NCBI GenBank assembly: GCA_028284385.1
Contig: JANQRT010000073.1
Coordinates: 62,001 to 126,000, forward strand
Length of the DNA: 64,000 nucleotides
Origin: Opitutaceae bacterium
Lineage (GTDB): Bacteria; Verrucomicrobiota; Verrucomicrobiia; Opitutales; Opitutaceae
Direction of reading: 5' to 3'
Shown: piece after piece, positions 63,254 to 64,000 of the stretch
Numbering within the stretch: the first letter of the stretch is position 1
Layout: every line of letters starts with the position of its first letter
The notes under the pieces: generated by a model
What the model was told of the DNA's origin: nothing
Database searches by the model: none
Seen by the model: only the letters and a program-made list of their open reading frames with translations
Program-made: the position numbers and the translations under genes

Positions 63254-64000
63254 CTACTTCATGGGGAAGCAGACGTTTGTTAGCAGTTCGCCCTCCGGCG
63301 TTTCACTCGGATCATTCTCGTAAGTCTCGAAAGGAGGCATGGCTTTACTCTGCTTGAAGACTTTAGCTCTTGCTCGCATCATGCCAGCCGACCAGGCGTT
63401 ACCCAAATGACGATAGGAGCCGGTGTGTGACACGACATATGTCTTACAGCCTTCCAGTTCTCCGGAAACGAAATTCGAAGGCAGATTCTGAGGGATATTC
63501 TCAAGCGGAATCCCAGCTGTGTATTCAGTAATCCCCTTCACCATATCGAATCTATGATAGATGGAAAAGCACGCGCCCGAAGGCTGCTGATCATGCTCGC
63601 CCACCCACGCAAATAGGTCGCCGAAATCCTTTTCCATGCGCGGTCCGATTTCCTTGAGGGAACACTGCGTTCTGACCCCGATATATTTGCAGCCAGGAAA
63701 AGTCCGCTCCCCCTCGAAGGTTAATTTCGAAGGCACACTGCCGGACTCCATCAAGTCCTTAAGCATATTCAGACCACGCTCGTAGTCCATGCCTATCCAA
63801 GCCGACATCATGGGCTTCATCCAGAACATGAAAAAGGGAAGCGACCCGTCCATGGTCCAAGTAACCTCCGTTTCGCCTCCGGCCTCTGAAAAGGAGAATG
63901 AGACTTTGGATACGGATTTCCAGGGAGTAAAAAATGTGAGCTGATACTCGATGGATCGATTTTTCTCCTCGTTGGTCACCAGCATTTCTCCACTGCCCAC
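63254..64000 (-). CDS. SRPBCC plus GyrI-like domain protein, partial
   Basis: At least 249 codons; the 5' end lies outside the window (the GTG at 64000 is most likely internal). The N-terminal visible part is an SRPBCC/polyketide-cyclase-like domain (WKSVSKVSFSFSEAGGETEV, FFMFWMKPMMSAWIGMDYER). The C-terminal part is a GyrI-like effector-binding domain (KYIGVRTQCSLKEIGPRMEK, AGIPLENIP, VVSHTGSYRHLGNAWSAGM). The combination is known from small-molecule-binding proteins of unknown function. It is not obviously linked to the glycan genes. Confidence 0.82.
   Translation of the reverse strand: MGSGEMLVTNEEKNRSIEYQLTFFTPWKSVSKVSFSFSEAGGETEVTWTMDGSLPFFMFWMKPMMSAWIGMDYERGLNMLKDLMESGSVPSKLTFEGERTFPGCKYIGVRTQCSLKEIGPRMEKDFGDLFAWVGEHDQQPSGACFSIYHRFDMVKGITEYTAGIPLENIPQNLPSNFVSGELEGCKTYVVSHTGSYRHLGNAWSAGMMRARAKVFKQSKAMPPFETYENDPSETPEGELLTNVCFPMK

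Noticed and set aside
1..64000. Search for CRISPR arrays, tRNA genes, insertion sequences and prophage genes
   Set aside because: I saw no regularly spaced repeats, no cloverleaf-like sequence, and no transposase, integrase or phage gene, though short RNA genes could be missed by eye.

Overview
The window looks like a polysaccharide-utilisation region of a Gram-negative, probably marine, member of the Verrucomicrobiota (class Opitutia). The assignment is an inference from gene content: large TonB-dependent receptors with a conserved LSPFVVD-type box after the signal peptide, LacI regulators of one short-bodied type, SGNH esterases, several one-chain sulfatases, and ECF sigma/FecR/receptor triplets. 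There is no rRNA gene or phylogenetic marker here, and I recognised no tRNA, CRISPR array or intact insertion sequence.

Left part (1-28 kb). A minus-strand ECF sigma / FecR / STN-receptor module (5860-172) is followed by the first codons of an SDR gene. Divergent from it runs a tight plus-strand cluster at 6.0-17.0 kb: tandem SGNH esterase, sulfatase, GH2 beta-galactosidase, GH38 alpha-mannosidase, sodium:solute symporter. None of the sulfatase, GH2 or GH38 shows a signal peptide, so sulfated galactose/mannose-containing oligosaccharides are probably imported and dismantled in the cytoplasm. Then come a second cytoplasmic-type sulfatase, a LacI regulator, a TIGR01782-like receptor, an exported SGSH-like sulfatase, a CE6/SASA esterase and an exported possible TIM-barrel protein.

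Middle part (28-43 kb). Two more ECF/FecR/STN-receptor modules lie head to tail on the minus strand; one carries an extra free-standing STN-domain lipoprotein between FecR and receptor. A large FG-GAP/ASPIC-UnbV protein follows on the plus strand.

Right part (43-61 kb). This is a catabolic regulon for a sugar or sugar acid: an agarase-like GH protein with altered catalytic residues, an IlvD/Edd sugar-acid dehydratase, a sodium symporter, two SDR dehydrogenases, a lipoprotein, a GH109-like protein, an exported sulfatase, a TonB receptor, a DapA-type lyase and a LacI regulator. Four near-identical 20-bp palindromes (core CAA-YTCG-TTG) sit in four separate promoter regions here, including that of the LacI gene, and tie the genes into one predicted regulon. 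The enzyme set fits a non-phosphorylative route (sugar to lactone to acid to 2-keto-3-deoxy acid to cleavage). A sulfated fucose- or galactose-type algal glycan is one reasonable substrate guess, but it is not proven.

The right edge holds an MsbA-type ABC exporter and a partial SRPBCC/GyrI-like gene.

The most unusual signals are: (1) all three STN receptors carry a second, internal start codon plus signal peptide between the STN domain and the TonB box; (2) the orphan STN lipoprotein; (3) the palindromic operator family of the right-hand regulon; (4) a 48-bp block identical between two otherwise diverged receptors exactly at the TonB box; (5) the agarase-like protein whose two catalytic glutamates appear replaced.
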